This document shows, one piece after another, positions 33,609 through 43,585 of a stretch of 64,000 bases of DNA; the first letter of the stretch is position 1, and each line of letters starts with the position of its first letter. The notes beneath the pieces were generated by a model, which did no database searches, was not told the origin of the DNA, and saw only the letters and a list, made by a program, of their open reading frames with translations. The stretch lies in the NCBI GenBank assembly GCA_003605055.1, contig QZKP01000075.1, positions 26,961 through 90,960 of the forward strand, read 5' to 3'. Made by a program: the position numbers and the translations under genes. The stretch comes from Desulfarculus sp. (GTDB lineage Bacteria; Desulfobacterota; Desulfarculia; Desulfarculales; Desulfarculaceae).

Positions 33609-35087
33609 ATGTCCGCCGCCTGGAGCGATAAAGAGCGCCTGCTGCTCACCGAGATGGCCCTGTTGGTGGACCAGGCCCTGGACCTGCCCCAGGTGCTGGA
33701 CCGGGTGCTGGCCGTGCTGTCCCGGGCCCTGCCCGGCCGTTGGGCGGAGGTGGCCTGGCTGGACCCGGCCCGGGGCCAGTTGCTGCGCCGGGCCCTGGAC
33801 GGCCCGGCCGCGCCGGAGCCGGGGCCGGACCCCGCCGCGGAGCTCTACGCCCGGGTGATGCACGGCGGGCGGCCCTTCCTGGCCGCCGGCCCCCTGTGGG
33901 CCGTGCCCCTGTTTCTGCACGGCAGCGCGGCCGGGGTGCTGGCCGTGGAGGCCCAGGGCCAGGAGGCAGCCCCGGAGCAGCGGCGGGTGCTGGGCGCGGC
34001 CGGGGAGATGCTCAGCCGACTGCTGCACCTGCACCGGCGCATCCAGGCCCGCCTGGCCCCCTTGCAGGGCCCGCCCGGCGAGCCCTCCGGCCAGGAGGCG
34101 GCCGAGGCCAGCCACCTGCTCCTGGAGGGCCAGAGCCAGGCCATGGCCCAGGTGCAGGAGCTCTTGCACAAGGTGGCGCCCAGCGAGGCCTCGGTGCTGC
34201 TGCTGGGTCCCCTGGGCAGCGGCAAGGCCCAGGCCGCCGGGCTCATCCACCGGCTCAGCCCCCGGGCGGACCGGCCCCTGCTGCGCCTGGACTGCGCCTT
34301 TGTCAGCCAGGAGGTCTCGGAGCGCCGCCTGTTCGGCTACGAGAAGGGCGCCTTTTCCGGGGCCACCGAGCCCCGGGCGGGCCTCTTGGAGCGGGCTCAG
34401 GGCGGCTCGCTGTTCATGACCGACATCACCAGCCTGGGGCCGCCCCTGCAGGCCAAGCTGCTGCGCGTGCTGCAGGAGCGCCAGTACGAGCGCCTGGGCG
34501 GCAGCCAGACCCGCAGCTCCCAGGCCCGCATCCTGGCCGCCAGCCGCCAGGACCTGGCCGCGGCCGTGGAGCAGGGGCAGTTCCGCCAGGACCTGTACTA
34601 CCGCCTCAACGTCTTCCCCATCACCCTGCCGCCGCTGGCCCGCCGCCGGGAGGACATACCGCTGTTGGTCCGCTTCTTTCTGGAAAGGGCCGCGGCCGCG
34701 GTCGGCCGCCGCCTGTCCCTGAACCAGCAGGCCCTGGACGTGCTCACCCACTATGCCTGGCCGGGCAACGTGGCCGAACTGGAAAACCTCTGCCAGCGCC
34801 TGGCCCTGCTCACCCAAGGCGATGCGGTGACCCTGGCGGACCTGCCCTCTTTCGTGTTCCAGCGCGAGGCCAAGGAGCCCAGCCAGCGGGCCGGGGCCCT
34901 CTCCCGCCTGGAGGAGATGGAGCGGCGGGCGGTGGTGGCGGCCCTGGAGCGCAACCAATGGGTGCAGTCCCACGCCGCGGCCGAGCTGGGCCTGACCCTG
35001 AGGCAGATCGGCTACCGCATCAAGAAGTTCGGCCTGGAGGGGGCCATTCGCCGCGGCCGGGGGCAGGCCCCCGAGGCCAGAACCTGA
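33609..35087 (+). CDS. GAF-containing sigma-54-activator-like protein with altered motifs
   Basis: The 492-residue protein has a GAF-like N-terminus (about residues 1-160), an AAA+ domain and a NifA-like HTH ([19 protein letters not shown]). The AAA+ motifs are unusual: Walker A reads GPLGSGKA rather than GETGTGKE, GAFTGA reads GAFSGA, and Walker B DE reads TD in GSLFMTDIT. Arg-finger region [18 protein letters not shown] is normal. It may not hydrolyse ATP well and could be an inhibitor or a dedicated regulator. The ATG has only a weak ribosome site and no recognisable promoter. Its targets are unknown. Confidence 0.85.
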   Translation: MSAAWSDKERLLLTEMALLVDQALDLPQVLDRVLAVLSRALPGRWAEVAWLDPARGQLLRRALDGPAAPEPGPDPAAELYARVMHGGRPFLAAGPLWAVPLFLHGSAAGVLAVEAQGQEAAPEQRRVLGAAGEMLSRLLHLHRRIQARLAPLQGPPGEPSGQEAAEASHLLLEGQSQAMAQVQELLHKVAPSEASVLLLGPLGSGKAQAAGLIHRLSPRADRPLLRLDCAFVSQEVSERRLFGYEKGAFSGATEPRAGLLERAQGGSLFMTDITSLGPPLQAKLLRVLQERQYERLGGSQTRSSQARILAASRQDLAAAVEQGQFRQDLYYRLNVFPITLPPLARRREDIPLLVRFFLERAAAAVGRRLSLNQQALDVLTHYAWPGNVAELENLCQRLALLTQGDAVTLADLPSFVFQREAKEPSQRAGALSRLEEMERRAVVAALERNQWVQSHAAAELGLTLRQIGYRIKKFGLEGAIRRGRGQAPEART

Positions 35088-35150
35088 GGCGGGCGGCCCC
35101 CTGATTCCGCCCCCGCCGGCGGCTGAGGGCCTGAAAAGGGGAGGCGGCGT

Positions 35151-35549
35151 TCAGTCCTCTGGCTGGACCGGCGGGCCCAGCAGGGGCCGCAGCACCTCGC
35201 ACTGCCGGCAGACCTTCATCTTTTCCTGCCAGTCGCGGTACACCACGCCCTCGCAGATGGTGCCGTTGACGAACCAGCACAGGCCGCCCACCTGAAACTC
35301 CCAGGCCGGACAGCGCCGTCTGGTCTCCGGTGGGCAATGCTTGACCTTCCAGCAGGCGGCCAGCCTGCCCTCCCGGTTGCGCTGGCAGGCCAGCAGAAAC
35401 AGCATCTGCCGCTCCACGTGCCCCGGCACCTTGCGCCAGCCCTGCTCATAGCTGTGCACCGCCTTGAGCGAGGTGCCCAGGAGTTGGGCCATCTCGTTCT
35501 GGGTCTTGCTCAACTCGGCGCGCAGGCGCTTGAATTCCTGGCTGTCCAT
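35151..35549 (-). CDS. XRE-type HTH regulator with C-terminal Cys-rich (two-CW) domain
   Basis: The ATG at 35549 gives 132 residues; the ORF track's GTG start at 35588 falls within the -10 box found here, so it cannot be translated. Residues 1-55 form a Cro/CI HTH (QNEMAQLLGTSLKAVHSYEQG). The remainder has CWKVKHCPPETRRRCPAW, CWFVNGTICEG and MKVCRQCEVL, likely metal or iron-sulfur binding. Three copies of its probable operator lie in the divergent intergenic region. It should autorepress and control the HEAT-repeat gene, perhaps in response to metal or redox state. Confidence 0.82.
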   Translation of the reverse strand: MDSQEFKRLRAELSKTQNEMAQLLGTSLKAVHSYEQGWRKVPGHVERQMLFLLACQRNREGRLAACWKVKHCPPETRRRCPAWEFQVGGLCWFVNGTICEGVVYRDWQEKMKVCRQCEVLRPLLGPPVQPED

Positions 35550-35586
35550 GGCCCCGTAACGCTGAGAGTTGACCCCGATACTATTC

Positions 35587-35616
35587 ACTATGCCACAGAG
35601 TGGTATTAGTTTTCAA
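35587..35616 (-). promoter_or_regulatory. Promoter of the XRE gene with operator in its spacer
   Basis: TTGAAA-N18-CATAGT lies on the minus strand, with operator copy 1 (35591-35605, TGCCACAGAGTGGTA) covering the spacer and -10. Repressor binding there would block RNA polymerase, giving negative autoregulation. Confidence 0.7.
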
Positions 35617-35710
35617 TTCCACCCGCGGGCCCTTCCGGGAAAACATCTAAATACCGCTACATCAACGGCTTAGCTTCAAAATGCAGGCCCAATGGGTCAG
35701 GGAAAAAATA

Positions 35711-35725
35711 TACCACAAAAGGGTA
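35711..35725. promoter_or_regulatory. Operator copy 2 (TACCACAAAAGGGTA)
   Basis: It matches TACCAC-N3-GTGGTA with two mismatches in the right arm and lies 33 nt upstream of copy 3. It may help cooperative binding. Confidence 0.6.
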
Positions 35726-35733
35726 TTTTTCAG

Positions 35734-35763
35734 TAGACGACGCATACCACAATGTGGTATAAA
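35734..35763 (+). promoter_or_regulatory. Promoter of the HEAT-repeat gene with perfect operator (copy 3)
   Basis: TAGACG-N18-TATAAA is a plausible sigma-70 promoter. The perfect palindrome ATACCACAATGTGGTAT at 35744-35760 fills the spacer and overlaps the -10. The region 35606-35914 contains no other gene. The leader to the ATG at 35915 is about 145 nt. Confidence 0.65.
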
Positions 35764-35914
35764 ATTCTTATACGAGGGGGCGGCGCAGCCGGGGCCCGGT
35801 CCCTGCCTAGGGCGCCAGAGCGGCGCCGCGCTCCGGCCGATCCGGGTTTCCGGCGCGGCCGCCGGCCGCGAACGCCGGAGCAGTTCCGGCCGGCCGGAGA
35901 AAAGGAGGATTCAC

Positions 35915-36481
35915 ATGAAGGCGGTGAGGGTTTTGTGGTTGCTGGCCCTGGGCCTGGCCCTTTCCCTGGGCGCGGCCCAGGCCAAGGTTTCGCCTCCGCC
36001 CCAGGCGGACGCCGTCACCATCAAGCCTTACGTGCAAAGGTCCCTGCTGGAGGCCTGCCAGGCCGCCGTACGCATGGGCCACCTGAACGAGGTGCCCCAA
36101 CTAGACTTCCAGGCCGTGGTCCAGTTGCTCTATGGCAACTGCCCCGACGTGCGGCCCATCGCAGCCTACTCCCTGGGCGAGATCGGCGACCCGCAGGCCT
36201 ATGGGGCCCTGGTGGGCCAGCTCAAGCACCAGGACGGCCACCTGCGCGCCGCCGCGGCCCGGGCCCTGGGCAAGATCGGCGACCCGCGGGCCGTGCCTTA
36301 CCTGGCCAACCTGGTGCTGGACCAGTCCCAGCCCACCTATGTCCGCTGTGATGCAGCCGCCGCCCTGGGCATGATCGGCGGCCAAGGGGCCGCGGCGCCT
36401 TTGCGCCAGGTGGCCTCCGGCGAGAAGGGTCAACTGCAAAGGGACGCGGCCCGCTCCCTGGCCCGTCTGTCCCCGCTATAG
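35915..36481 (+). CDS. Secreted HEAT-repeat protein
   Basis: ATG 35915 follows AAAGGAGG, giving 188 residues. A signal peptide (VLWLLALGLALSLGAAQAK) is followed by three to four HEAT/PBS-lyase-like repeats, for example AAYSLGEIGDPQAYGALVGQ, AARALGKIGDPRAVPYLANL and AAAALGMIGGQGAAAPLRQV. Such repeats mediate protein binding, so the protein is probably a periplasmic scaffold or adaptor. It is controlled by the divergent XRE regulator via the operators above. No enzymatic motif is visible. Confidence 0.8.
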   Translation: MKAVRVLWLLALGLALSLGAAQAKVSPPPQADAVTIKPYVQRSLLEACQAAVRMGHLNEVPQLDFQAVVQLLYGNCPDVRPIAAYSLGEIGDPQAYGALVGQLKHQDGHLRAAAARALGKIGDPRAVPYLANLVLDQSQPTYVRCDAAAALGMIGGQGAAAPLRQVASGEKGQLQRDAARSLARLSPL

Positions 36482-36567
36482 CTCCCCCCAGCTCCGCGGG
36501 CGGGCGCCGCGCCGTCCCGGAACGCCGTCCGAAGGGCGTTGCTTCCCGGCCGCGAGCTGACCTCCTG

Positions 36568-36608
36568 CCACCCCTCCGCCCGCGCCCATGGCCCGGGCGG
36601 AGGGGTGG
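36568..36608. terminator. Long GC hairpin between convergent genes
   Basis: CCACCCCTCCGCCCG pairs perfectly with CGGGCGGAGGGGTGG across an 11-nt loop. There is no clear T-run, but its place between convergent HEAT and ANTAR genes suggests a shared terminator. Confidence 0.6.
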
Positions 36609-36629
36609 CCTCTCTTGGCCTCCAGCGGC

Positions 36630-37220
36630 CTACTCCGGCTGACCGTTGAACAGGCGGTAGGACGACAGCACCCGCTGGGCCACCTGCACCAGCCGCTGGT
36701 TGGTGTTGCGGGCGTGCTTCTGCAGGCGCTGCATGGCCTCGGCCTCACTGATCTGCAGGCTGGCCATGAGCACGCTCTTGGCCCGCTCGATCACCTCCCG
36801 TTCGGCCAACTGCTGCTCCAGGGAGGCCTGCTCGGCCAGCAGCCGGCAGGCCCGCTCCTGGCCGGCCCGGGCCAGGTCCAGCACCAGGGCCGCGGCCTGG
36901 GCCGGGAGATCGGCGGTGACCAGGCCCAGGGCGCCTAGGCGCAGGGCCAGGGCAACCAGCTCGGGCTCCATCTGAGCCAGGGCCAGCACCACCCCCACCG
37001 AGGGCGGCGCCAGCTCCGGCTCCCAGGCCTGGCGCTCCGCGGCGCTGAAGCCCCACAGGTCCCAGATCACCAGCAGGCCCTCCTGGGAGGCCGCCGGCAA
37101 CAGGGGGGGCGCCTGGGTCTGCAGCAGGGGATGCTCCAGGACCTGGGCCGCGGCCTCGGCGATGACCGGGGCCAGGGGGGAGCCGCTCTTTTCAAGCAGG
37201 ACAACATGGATGTCGGACAC
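36630..37220 (-). CDS. ANTAR-domain RNA-binding regulator with receiver-like N-terminus
   Basis: GTG 37220 follows AAAGGAGG, giving 196 residues. The N-terminal 120 residues resemble a receiver fold but lack an obvious phosphoacceptor Asp. A coiled-coil linker (ERACRLLAEQASLEQQLAER) leads into the C-terminal ANTAR domain, EREVIERAKSVLMASLQIS through EAEAMQRLQKHARNTNQR. ANTAR proteins bind paired hairpins in leader RNAs to prevent termination. No target leader is evident here, so it may act elsewhere. Confidence 0.8.
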   Translation of the reverse strand: MSDIHVVLLEKSGSPLAPVIAEAAAQVLEHPLLQTQAPPLLPAASQEGLLVIWDLWGFSAAERQAWEPELAPPSVGVVLALAQMEPELVALALRLGALGLVTADLPAQAAALVLDLARAGQERACRLLAEQASLEQQLAEREVIERAKSVLMASLQISEAEAMQRLQKHARNTNQRLVQVAQRVLSSYRLFNGQPE

Positions 37221-37383
37221 GGGCCGCCTCCTTTGGCGGCCGGTGCCTTGCAAACCCCCCTCCAAGGGGGCGAGGGAAAATTGTCCCGTAATAAAGGCTG
37301 GTTGACTTTGGGGGCCTGCTTGCCCTTCAGCCCGGGTTTCGGCAAGAGGCCTGCTGAACTACCGTAGTTGAGCGCAGAAGGGA

Positions 37384-38415
37384 TCAGGTGCGGCGGGTGA
37401 CCACGTAGGGGGCCAGCTCCAGCAGGGTCTCCATCTCCGGGGCGGGTTCGCCGGGGCCCAGCAGGGGGATCAGGGCCTGCTGGGCGGCCAGGGCATGGGC
37501 CCGGGCCTGGGCAAAGGTGTGCTCCACCCCGCCGCGAGCCCGCACCAGCTCCTTGGCCTGGGGGATCACCCCGGGGTCCTGGGGTATGGCCCGGGCCAGC
37601 TCCAGCAGGCGGTGGCGCACCTCGGCCGGGGCCTGGTCGCGCACCTCTATGAAGGGCAGGGTGATCTTGCCCTCGGCCAGGTCGTGGCCCACCGGCTTGC
37701 CGAACTCGTGCTCGCTGCCCACGTAGTCCAGGGCGTCGTCCACCATCTGGAAGGCGATGCCCAGCGCCAGGCCGTAGTCGTAAAGGCTCTTGACCGTCTT
37801 TTGGTCCGCGCCCGCGTAGATGGCCCCCATCTGGCAGGCGGCGGCGATGAGCACCGCGGTCTTGGAGACGATGATCTCCTGGTAGCGGGCCGGGCTCAGC
37901 TCCAGGTCGCCGGTGTGCAAAAGCTCCAGCACCTGGCCCTCGGCCATGATGGTGGTGCAGTCGGTGAGTGCGCTGACGAAGCGGTGGTCGGCCACCTCGG
38001 CGGCCAGGGAGTAGCTCTTGGAGAACAGGAAGTCCCCCACCAGGATCACTGCGTCGTTGCCGTAGCGGGTGCGGGCCGCGGGCCGGCCCCGTCGGCGGCC
38101 GGCCTCGTCCACCACGTCGTCGTGCAGCAGGGTGGCCGCGTGCAGGAACTCGAAGATGGCCGCGTGGCGTGGCCGGCCCTGGCCCCCGGCGGCCGCGGCG
38201 GCCAGCAGATACAGCACCGGCCGCAGGCGCTTGCCGCCGCTGAAGATGATGTAGTCGCTCACCTCTTCTATGAAGGGCACATGGCTGCGCAGGGTCTGCT
38301 CCAGGGCCTGGTCCGCCGGACCGGCCAGGGACAGCACCCGCTCTTTGAGCTCCTCGGCGCTCAGGCGGCTGACCAGCGCCTCGGGGCCGGGCGCAGGGGG
38401 TTGCGGCGAACTCAT
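37384..38415 (-). CDS. ispB: Polyprenyl diphosphate synthase
   Basis: The 343-residue all-helical trans-prenyltransferase has GGKRLRPVLYLLAAAAAG near residue 60, the first Asp-rich motif LLHDDVVDEAGRRRG and the second FQMVDDALDYVG. It elongates isoprenoid diphosphates to the chain length used for the menaquinone side chain. The first motif DDxxD is followed by RRR, typical of octaprenyl/heptaprenyl synthases. The gene stands alone upstream of tRNA-Leu on the other strand. The exact product length cannot be given. Confidence 0.9.
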   Translation of the reverse strand: MSSPQPPAPGPEALVSRLSAEELKERVLSLAGPADQALEQTLRSHVPFIEEVSDYIIFSGGKRLRPVLYLLAAAAAGGQGRPRHAAIFEFLHAATLLHDDVVDEAGRRRGRPAARTRYGNDAVILVGDFLFSKSYSLAAEVADHRFVSALTDCTTIMAEGQVLELLHTGDLELSPARYQEIIVSKTAVLIAAACQMGAIYAGADQKTVKSLYDYGLALGIAFQMVDDALDYVGSEHEFGKPVGHDLAEGKITLPFIEVRDQAPAEVRHRLLELARAIPQDPGVIPQAKELVRARGGVEHTFAQARAHALAAQQALIPLLGPGEPAPEMETLLELAPYVVTRRT

Positions 38416-38561
38416 GGGCCTTCCTCTTCCTGCCGATGGCGGCTGGGAGTCGAATACCGCAACGCCAGGGCCCTGTCAATGGCCCGGGCGCGGCCTACCC
38501 CCGGACCGCAAAGGATGATATATATGGTCCGCGCCCTGGTTTAAGGGGGCGCCTGGCCAAC

Positions 38562-38649
38562 GCCTGGGTGGTGGAACAGGTAGACACAGGGGACTTAAAA
38601 TCCCCAGGGTGAATAGCCCGTGCGGGTTCGAATCCCGCCCCAGGCACCA
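38562..38649 (+). tRNA. tRNA-Leu(TAA)
   Basis: The 88-nt sequence has the acceptor pair GCCTGGG/CCCAGGC, anticodon stem GGGGA/TCCCC with loop CTTAAAA (anticodon TAA), a class II variable arm (AGGGTGAATAGCCCGT), GGTTCGAATCC, and an encoded CCA. A TATATAT stretch upstream may be its -10. Confidence 0.95.
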
Positions 38650-38760
38650 AAGAATGTAACTTAATCAAATTATTTTTAGGCGCGATTATTAGCCCGCCCG
38701 GCGCGGACCCTCAGCAGGCTATCAGCATCCAGACAGCATCCGTTGGAGATTCTGGTGCTT

Positions 38761-38786
38761 GGGTTGAGCTTGTCTTGGCTCAGCCC
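38761..38786 (+). other. Hairpin in the tRNA-Leu/dehalogenase intergenic region
   Basis: GGGTTGAGC pairs with GCTCAGCCC (one G-U on the plus strand) across TTGTCTTG. No T-run follows, so a terminator role is uncertain. Nothing else is visible in 38650-38831. Confidence 0.35.
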
Positions 38787-38831
38787 CCTCCGCGTGCTGG
38801 GATCCCGCCATGCCGGCCCTGGGCCCCGGCC

Positions 38832-39710
38832 CTAGCCCCGCCCGCGCAGCCAGGCGGCCACGGCCCGGCCGATCTCATCAGGCGAGTCCTCTTGCAGGTA
38901 GTGGATGCCCGGCACCGTGATTTCTTGCTGGTGGGGCCAGGAGCGGCAGAACTCCCGCTGGGGGCCGATGAGGATGCCGCCGGGCTCGGCGTTGATGAAC
39001 AGCTTGGGCACGGGGCTTTGGCTCATGAATTCGGCGTAGGCTGCGGCGAGGGCCGCCACCTCAGCCGGCTGGCCCTCGATGGGAATCTGGCGGGGCCAGG
39101 TGAGGGTGGGACGGCGGTCCTCGCCGGGCTCGCGGAAAGGGCGGCGGTACTCGTCCATCTCCGCCGGGCTGAGCCGGCGCAGGATGGAGGCGGGCAGGAT
39201 GCCCTCCACGAACAGGTTTTTCCTTAGGATGATCTCCTCGCCCTGCTCGCTGCGGATGTTGGCGATGATGGCCCGGGCGGCCGGAGGCCACTCCTGCCAG
39301 GTGACCGGCCGCACGATGGCCTCCAGGTAGGCGATGCCCTTGACGGCCTGCGGGTGGCGGCGGGCCCAGTCAAAACCCAGGGCCGAGCCCCAGTCGTGGA
39401 TCACCAGGGTAACTCGTTCGCTTACGCCCAATAGATCCAGCAGCCGGTCCAGATAGCGGCGGTGCTCCAGGAAGGTGTAGCGTCCCGGGCCGCTGGGGCT
39501 GAGCTTGTCCGAGTCGCCCATGCCGATGAGGTCCGGGGCCAGGCAGCGGCCCAGGCCCTCCAGGTGCGGGATCACGTTGCGCCACAGATAGGACGAGGCC
39601 GGGTTGCCGTGCAGAAGGACGATGGGGTCCCCGGCCCCGGTCTGCACGTAGGCCATGTGGCTGCCCAGCACCGAGGCCTTTTGCTTGGCGTAGCTCATCT
39701 TGGCTTCCAT
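38832..39710 (-). CDS. Haloalkane dehalogenase-like alpha/beta hydrolase
   Basis: I use ATG 39710 (292 residues); a GTG 3 nt upstream is an alternative. The fold is clear: IVLLHGNPASSYLWRN with the halide-binding Asn, nucleophile Asp and halide-binding Trp in VIHDWGSALGFDWARRH, and the catalytic His in ITVPGIHYLQEDSP. This is the haloalkane dehalogenase pattern, with HDWG rather than the GxSxG of esterases. It is the last gene of the Liv operon, 17 nt after the MetE-like gene. Hydrolysis of another small substrate remains possible. Confidence 0.85.
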   Translation of the reverse strand: MEAKMSYAKQKASVLGSHMAYVQTGAGDPIVLLHGNPASSYLWRNVIPHLEGLGRCLAPDLIGMGDSDKLSPSGPGRYTFLEHRRYLDRLLDLLGVSERVTLVIHDWGSALGFDWARRHPQAVKGIAYLEAIVRPVTWQEWPPAARAIIANIRSEQGEEIILRKNLFVEGILPASILRRLSPAEMDEYRRPFREPGEDRRPTLTWPRQIPIEGQPAEVAALAAAYAEFMSQSPVPKLFINAEPGGILIGPQREFCRSWPHQQEITVPGIHYLQEDSPDEIGRAVAAWLRGRG

Positions 39711-39727
39711 CACGGTGCGACTCTCCG

Positions 39728-40780
39728 CTATGGCGCCGGGGCCGCCAGATGGCGGGCGGCTATGTCCCGGGACAGGATCCCGGTCAGCTCCCAGGCCCGC
39801 AGGGCCTCGGTCTCGGACAGGGTGGAGGGGGTGCAGCAGGGGGTGATGAAGGCCCGCTGCACCAGATAGTAAACGCCCCGGCCCACGGCCCGGGCCACAA
39901 TGGCCAGGGCCTCTTCCAGGCGCCTGAGCAGGCTGGCCTGGTCCTCGCCGGCCAGCCGGTCGGGGTTGACCGGGACTATGCCCCAGGCCAGGAGGCCGCC
40001 CCGCTCCAGGTATTCCCGCAGCGGGGAGGCGTACAGGGCCAGCTTGTCCGCGTACTGAAAGGCGTCGAAGTTGATGACCCCTACCCCGGCTTTCATCAAC
40101 AGGGACCAGTCCATGTTGGAGCAGCAGTGCACGCAGCGCAGGCCCTGCACGCCGGCCAGGACCTCGGACAGGTTGGCCACCACCTCCTCGGCGGACATGG
40201 AGCCGTAGGCGCTCTGCACCATGCCCAGGGAGGGCTCGCCCAGGGTGACCATGGCGCCCACCCCGGGCAGGACCCGCTGCACCTCGCGCTCCTGCCAGCG
40301 GGCCTTCATGCTCAGGGCCTTGACCAGCACCTCGCGCATGGTGGCGTCGTACCAGCCGGCCCGGCCGCTGCGGCTGTCCACCAGGCTCAGGCCCCAGGTC
40401 ACCGGCCCGGGCAGCTCCAGGTGCACCAGGGCCAGCCCCGGCGGCGGCGCGGCGGCCAGCATCTCCAGCAGCCGGTAGAAGCCCGGCGCGTGGCGCGGGT
40501 CCAGGGCGAAGTGGTCCAGGTCGTCATCCAGGCAGGCCTGGTAGAAGCGCGCCAGCTCCTCGGTGCGCTCCAGGTCAAACAGGAGGCGGCGCTTGGCCTT
40601 GTCCACCACCAGGCAGGGCAGGCCGTCCATGTACATGCGCACCGACAGGCTCAGGCGGGGCACGCTGGGGGCCTGGGGGAACAGGGCCAGCATGTGCTTA
40701 CAGGCCAGCTCCACGTCGCGGAAGGGCAGGATGTGCAGGGTGGCGGCCATGCCGCCGGGCAAGAACGCACCCATGCCCAT
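39728..40780 (-). CDS. MetE/UroD-like methyltransferase-superfamily protein
   Basis: The 350-residue protein resembles the C-terminal half of cobalamin-independent methionine synthase or uroporphyrinogen decarboxylase-like methyltransferases found in anaerobes. Visible segments are ELPGPVTWGLSLVD, LRCVHCCSNMDWSLLM (His-Cys zinc-ligand candidates) and the terminal FITPCCTPSTLSE. It may transfer a methyl group, possibly one released during substrate degradation. It lacks the N-terminal half of full MetE. It sits between thiolase and dehalogenase in the operon. Confidence 0.65.
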   Translation of the reverse strand: MGMGAFLPGGMAATLHILPFRDVELACKHMLALFPQAPSVPRLSLSVRMYMDGLPCLVVDKAKRRLLFDLERTEELARFYQACLDDDLDHFALDPRHAPGFYRLLEMLAAAPPPGLALVHLELPGPVTWGLSLVDSRSGRAGWYDATMREVLVKALSMKARWQEREVQRVLPGVGAMVTLGEPSLGMVQSAYGSMSAEEVVANLSEVLAGVQGLRCVHCCSNMDWSLLMKAGVGVINFDAFQYADKLALYASPLREYLERGGLLAWGIVPVNPDRLAGEDQASLLRRLEEALAIVARAVGRGVYYLVQRAFITPCCTPSTLSETEALRAWELTGILSRDIAARHLAAPAP

Positions 40781-40807
40781 CGCCGCTCCTCCCGCCTCCG
40801 CCCCGGC

Positions 40808-42016
<1,209 letters not shown>

Positions 42017-42046
42017 GTGCTTCCTCCTTGATCCGGCGGCCGGCGC

Positions 42047-43546
42047 CTACTTCTTGGCGCCTTTGGCAACGGCGGGGTTCCTGGCGTCGTCAATGCCCGC
42101 CAGGCGTTTGACCATCTCCTTGCGGCGGTTGATGTCGTACTGGCTGGTGATGGCGATCTTCTCCATGATGGGCGAGCCGCCGCCGTGCACCGCGGCCACG
42201 GCCATGACTCCGCCGTAGGCCGAGCAGAGGATGTCGCCCACGTGGCGCCAGAGGCGCTGCTGGTTGTCCGGGGCCACGCCTGGGTTGCGGCGGCTGTATT
42301 TCTCCAACAGTCCGGTGATCTCGGGGTTGGCCCAGTCCTCCTCGTAGGGAATGGTGCTGGGGACCCCGCCGGAGATGTCGGCCAGGGTCTCCAACTCGTG
42401 GTAGTAGGCCTCGCCGGACAGGCAGCGGCCAACGTTGCAGTAGATGGAGTCCGGGATGTAGGTGCCCGGGCCGTAGGGCACCAGGCCCTGGCCGGGCATG
42501 AAAACCTGGGGCGCGCCCTTTTCCGAGGCGGTGAAGCCCGCGGCATAGCCCAGCTCGGCCACCAGGATCATGTGGGCCAGCTTGTCGCGCACGTGCCGCT
42601 CGCGTTCCACCCCGTTGTACTCCGCGGCCAGGGCCACGGTGCCCATCATCAGCTCCGAGACCGCCGGCTTGCAGCCGGAGTAGCTGTGCCGGTGGTACAG
42701 GGCGAACAACAGGGCCAGCACGCCGCCGTGCTGCGCCTCGCCGCAGAGGAACACCCGCTCCCAGGGGATGAAGGCGTCCTCGAAGATGACCATGGCCTCG
42801 GTGGTGCCCTGCAGGAAGCCCTTGGGGTAGTGCTGCCGGGGCCGCTGGTTGGTGGCCCGCACCACCAGCTTGACCCCCTCCCAGTCGCCGGGCACCGCAA
42901 AGGACACCGCCCAGTCTTTTTCTGTGGGCAGCAGGGCGCGGGTGGGCACCACCAGGATCTCGTCGGCCTGGGGGGCCACGGTGATGTGGATCTTGCAGCC
43001 CCGCACCACGATGCCGTCCTTGTTCTTTTCCACCACCCGCAGATACAGGTCCGGGTCGTCCTGCTGGCTTGGGCGCTTGGTGCGGTCGCCCTTGACGTCG
43101 GTCTGGGCGCAGCAGCCCACCAGGTCCTGGCGCTGGAAGCGGTCCAGCCACTGGAGGAAGTTCTGGTAGTACTGGGTGGCGCCCTTATTGTCCTTGTCCG
43201 CCTCGTAGCTGGCGCAGCTTATGGCGTTGAGCGCGTCGGTGCCCATGCAGCGCTGGGTGCAGCCGCCCACGTTCTGGCAGAGCAGGCGGGTCATGTCCTG
43301 CTTCTTGTGCAGGTCCTCCCGGCTCTGGTGCACGTGGCAGAAGCGGTTGATCCTCTCTCCGCTCAGGTGGGAGATGGCGGTCATCACCTCGGCGTGCTCG
43401 GGCATCTGGGCGAAGTCAAAGGTGGCGCCGATGGTGTTGAGGGGCCCGATCATGCTCTCGTCGTCGCGGTCCACCTTGTCGCCGTGCAGGTAGACGTTGC
43501 GGCGCATCTTGCGCAGGCCCTCTATCCACTGCTGCTTGGCTCTCAT
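42047..43546 (-). CDS. abfD: 4-hydroxybutyryl-CoA dehydratase-family enzyme (AbfD-like)
   Basis: The 499-residue protein belongs to the 4-hydroxyphenylacetate 3-hydroxylase/AbfD family. The [4Fe-4S] ligands of 4-hydroxybutyryl-CoA dehydratase (Cys99, Cys103, His292, Cys299 in the clostridial enzyme) have exact counterparts in CTQRC (Cys96, Cys100) and HRHSYSGC (His285, Cys292). It should therefore be an oxygen-sensitive FAD/iron-sulfur dehydratase or vinylacetyl-CoA isomerase, not an FAD monooxygenase. It would convert 4-hydroxybutyryl-CoA to crotonyl-CoA. A CCGGAGG site precedes its ATG. A related substrate cannot be excluded. Confidence 0.88.
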   Translation of the reverse strand: MRAKQQWIEGLRKMRRNVYLHGDKVDRDDESMIGPLNTIGATFDFAQMPEHAEVMTAISHLSGERINRFCHVHQSREDLHKKQDMTRLLCQNVGGCTQRCMGTDALNAISCASYEADKDNKGATQYYQNFLQWLDRFQRQDLVGCCAQTDVKGDRTKRPSQQDDPDLYLRVVEKNKDGIVVRGCKIHITVAPQADEILVVPTRALLPTEKDWAVSFAVPGDWEGVKLVVRATNQRPRQHYPKGFLQGTTEAMVIFEDAFIPWERVFLCGEAQHGGVLALLFALYHRHSYSGCKPAVSELMMGTVALAAEYNGVERERHVRDKLAHMILVAELGYAAGFTASEKGAPQVFMPGQGLVPYGPGTYIPDSIYCNVGRCLSGEAYYHELETLADISGGVPSTIPYEEDWANPEITGLLEKYSRRNPGVAPDNQQRLWRHVGDILCSAYGGVMAVAAVHGGGSPIMEKIAITSQYDINRRKEMVKRLAGIDDARNPAVAKGAKK

Positions 43547-43585
43547 GACACTAACCTCCGGTTGGGAGCGCGCCAGGCGGCCGGC

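Noticed and set aside
38562-38831. tRNA-Leu as an integration site of a mobile element
   Set aside because: There is no integrase, no repeated tRNA 3' end and no foreign-looking gene on either side.
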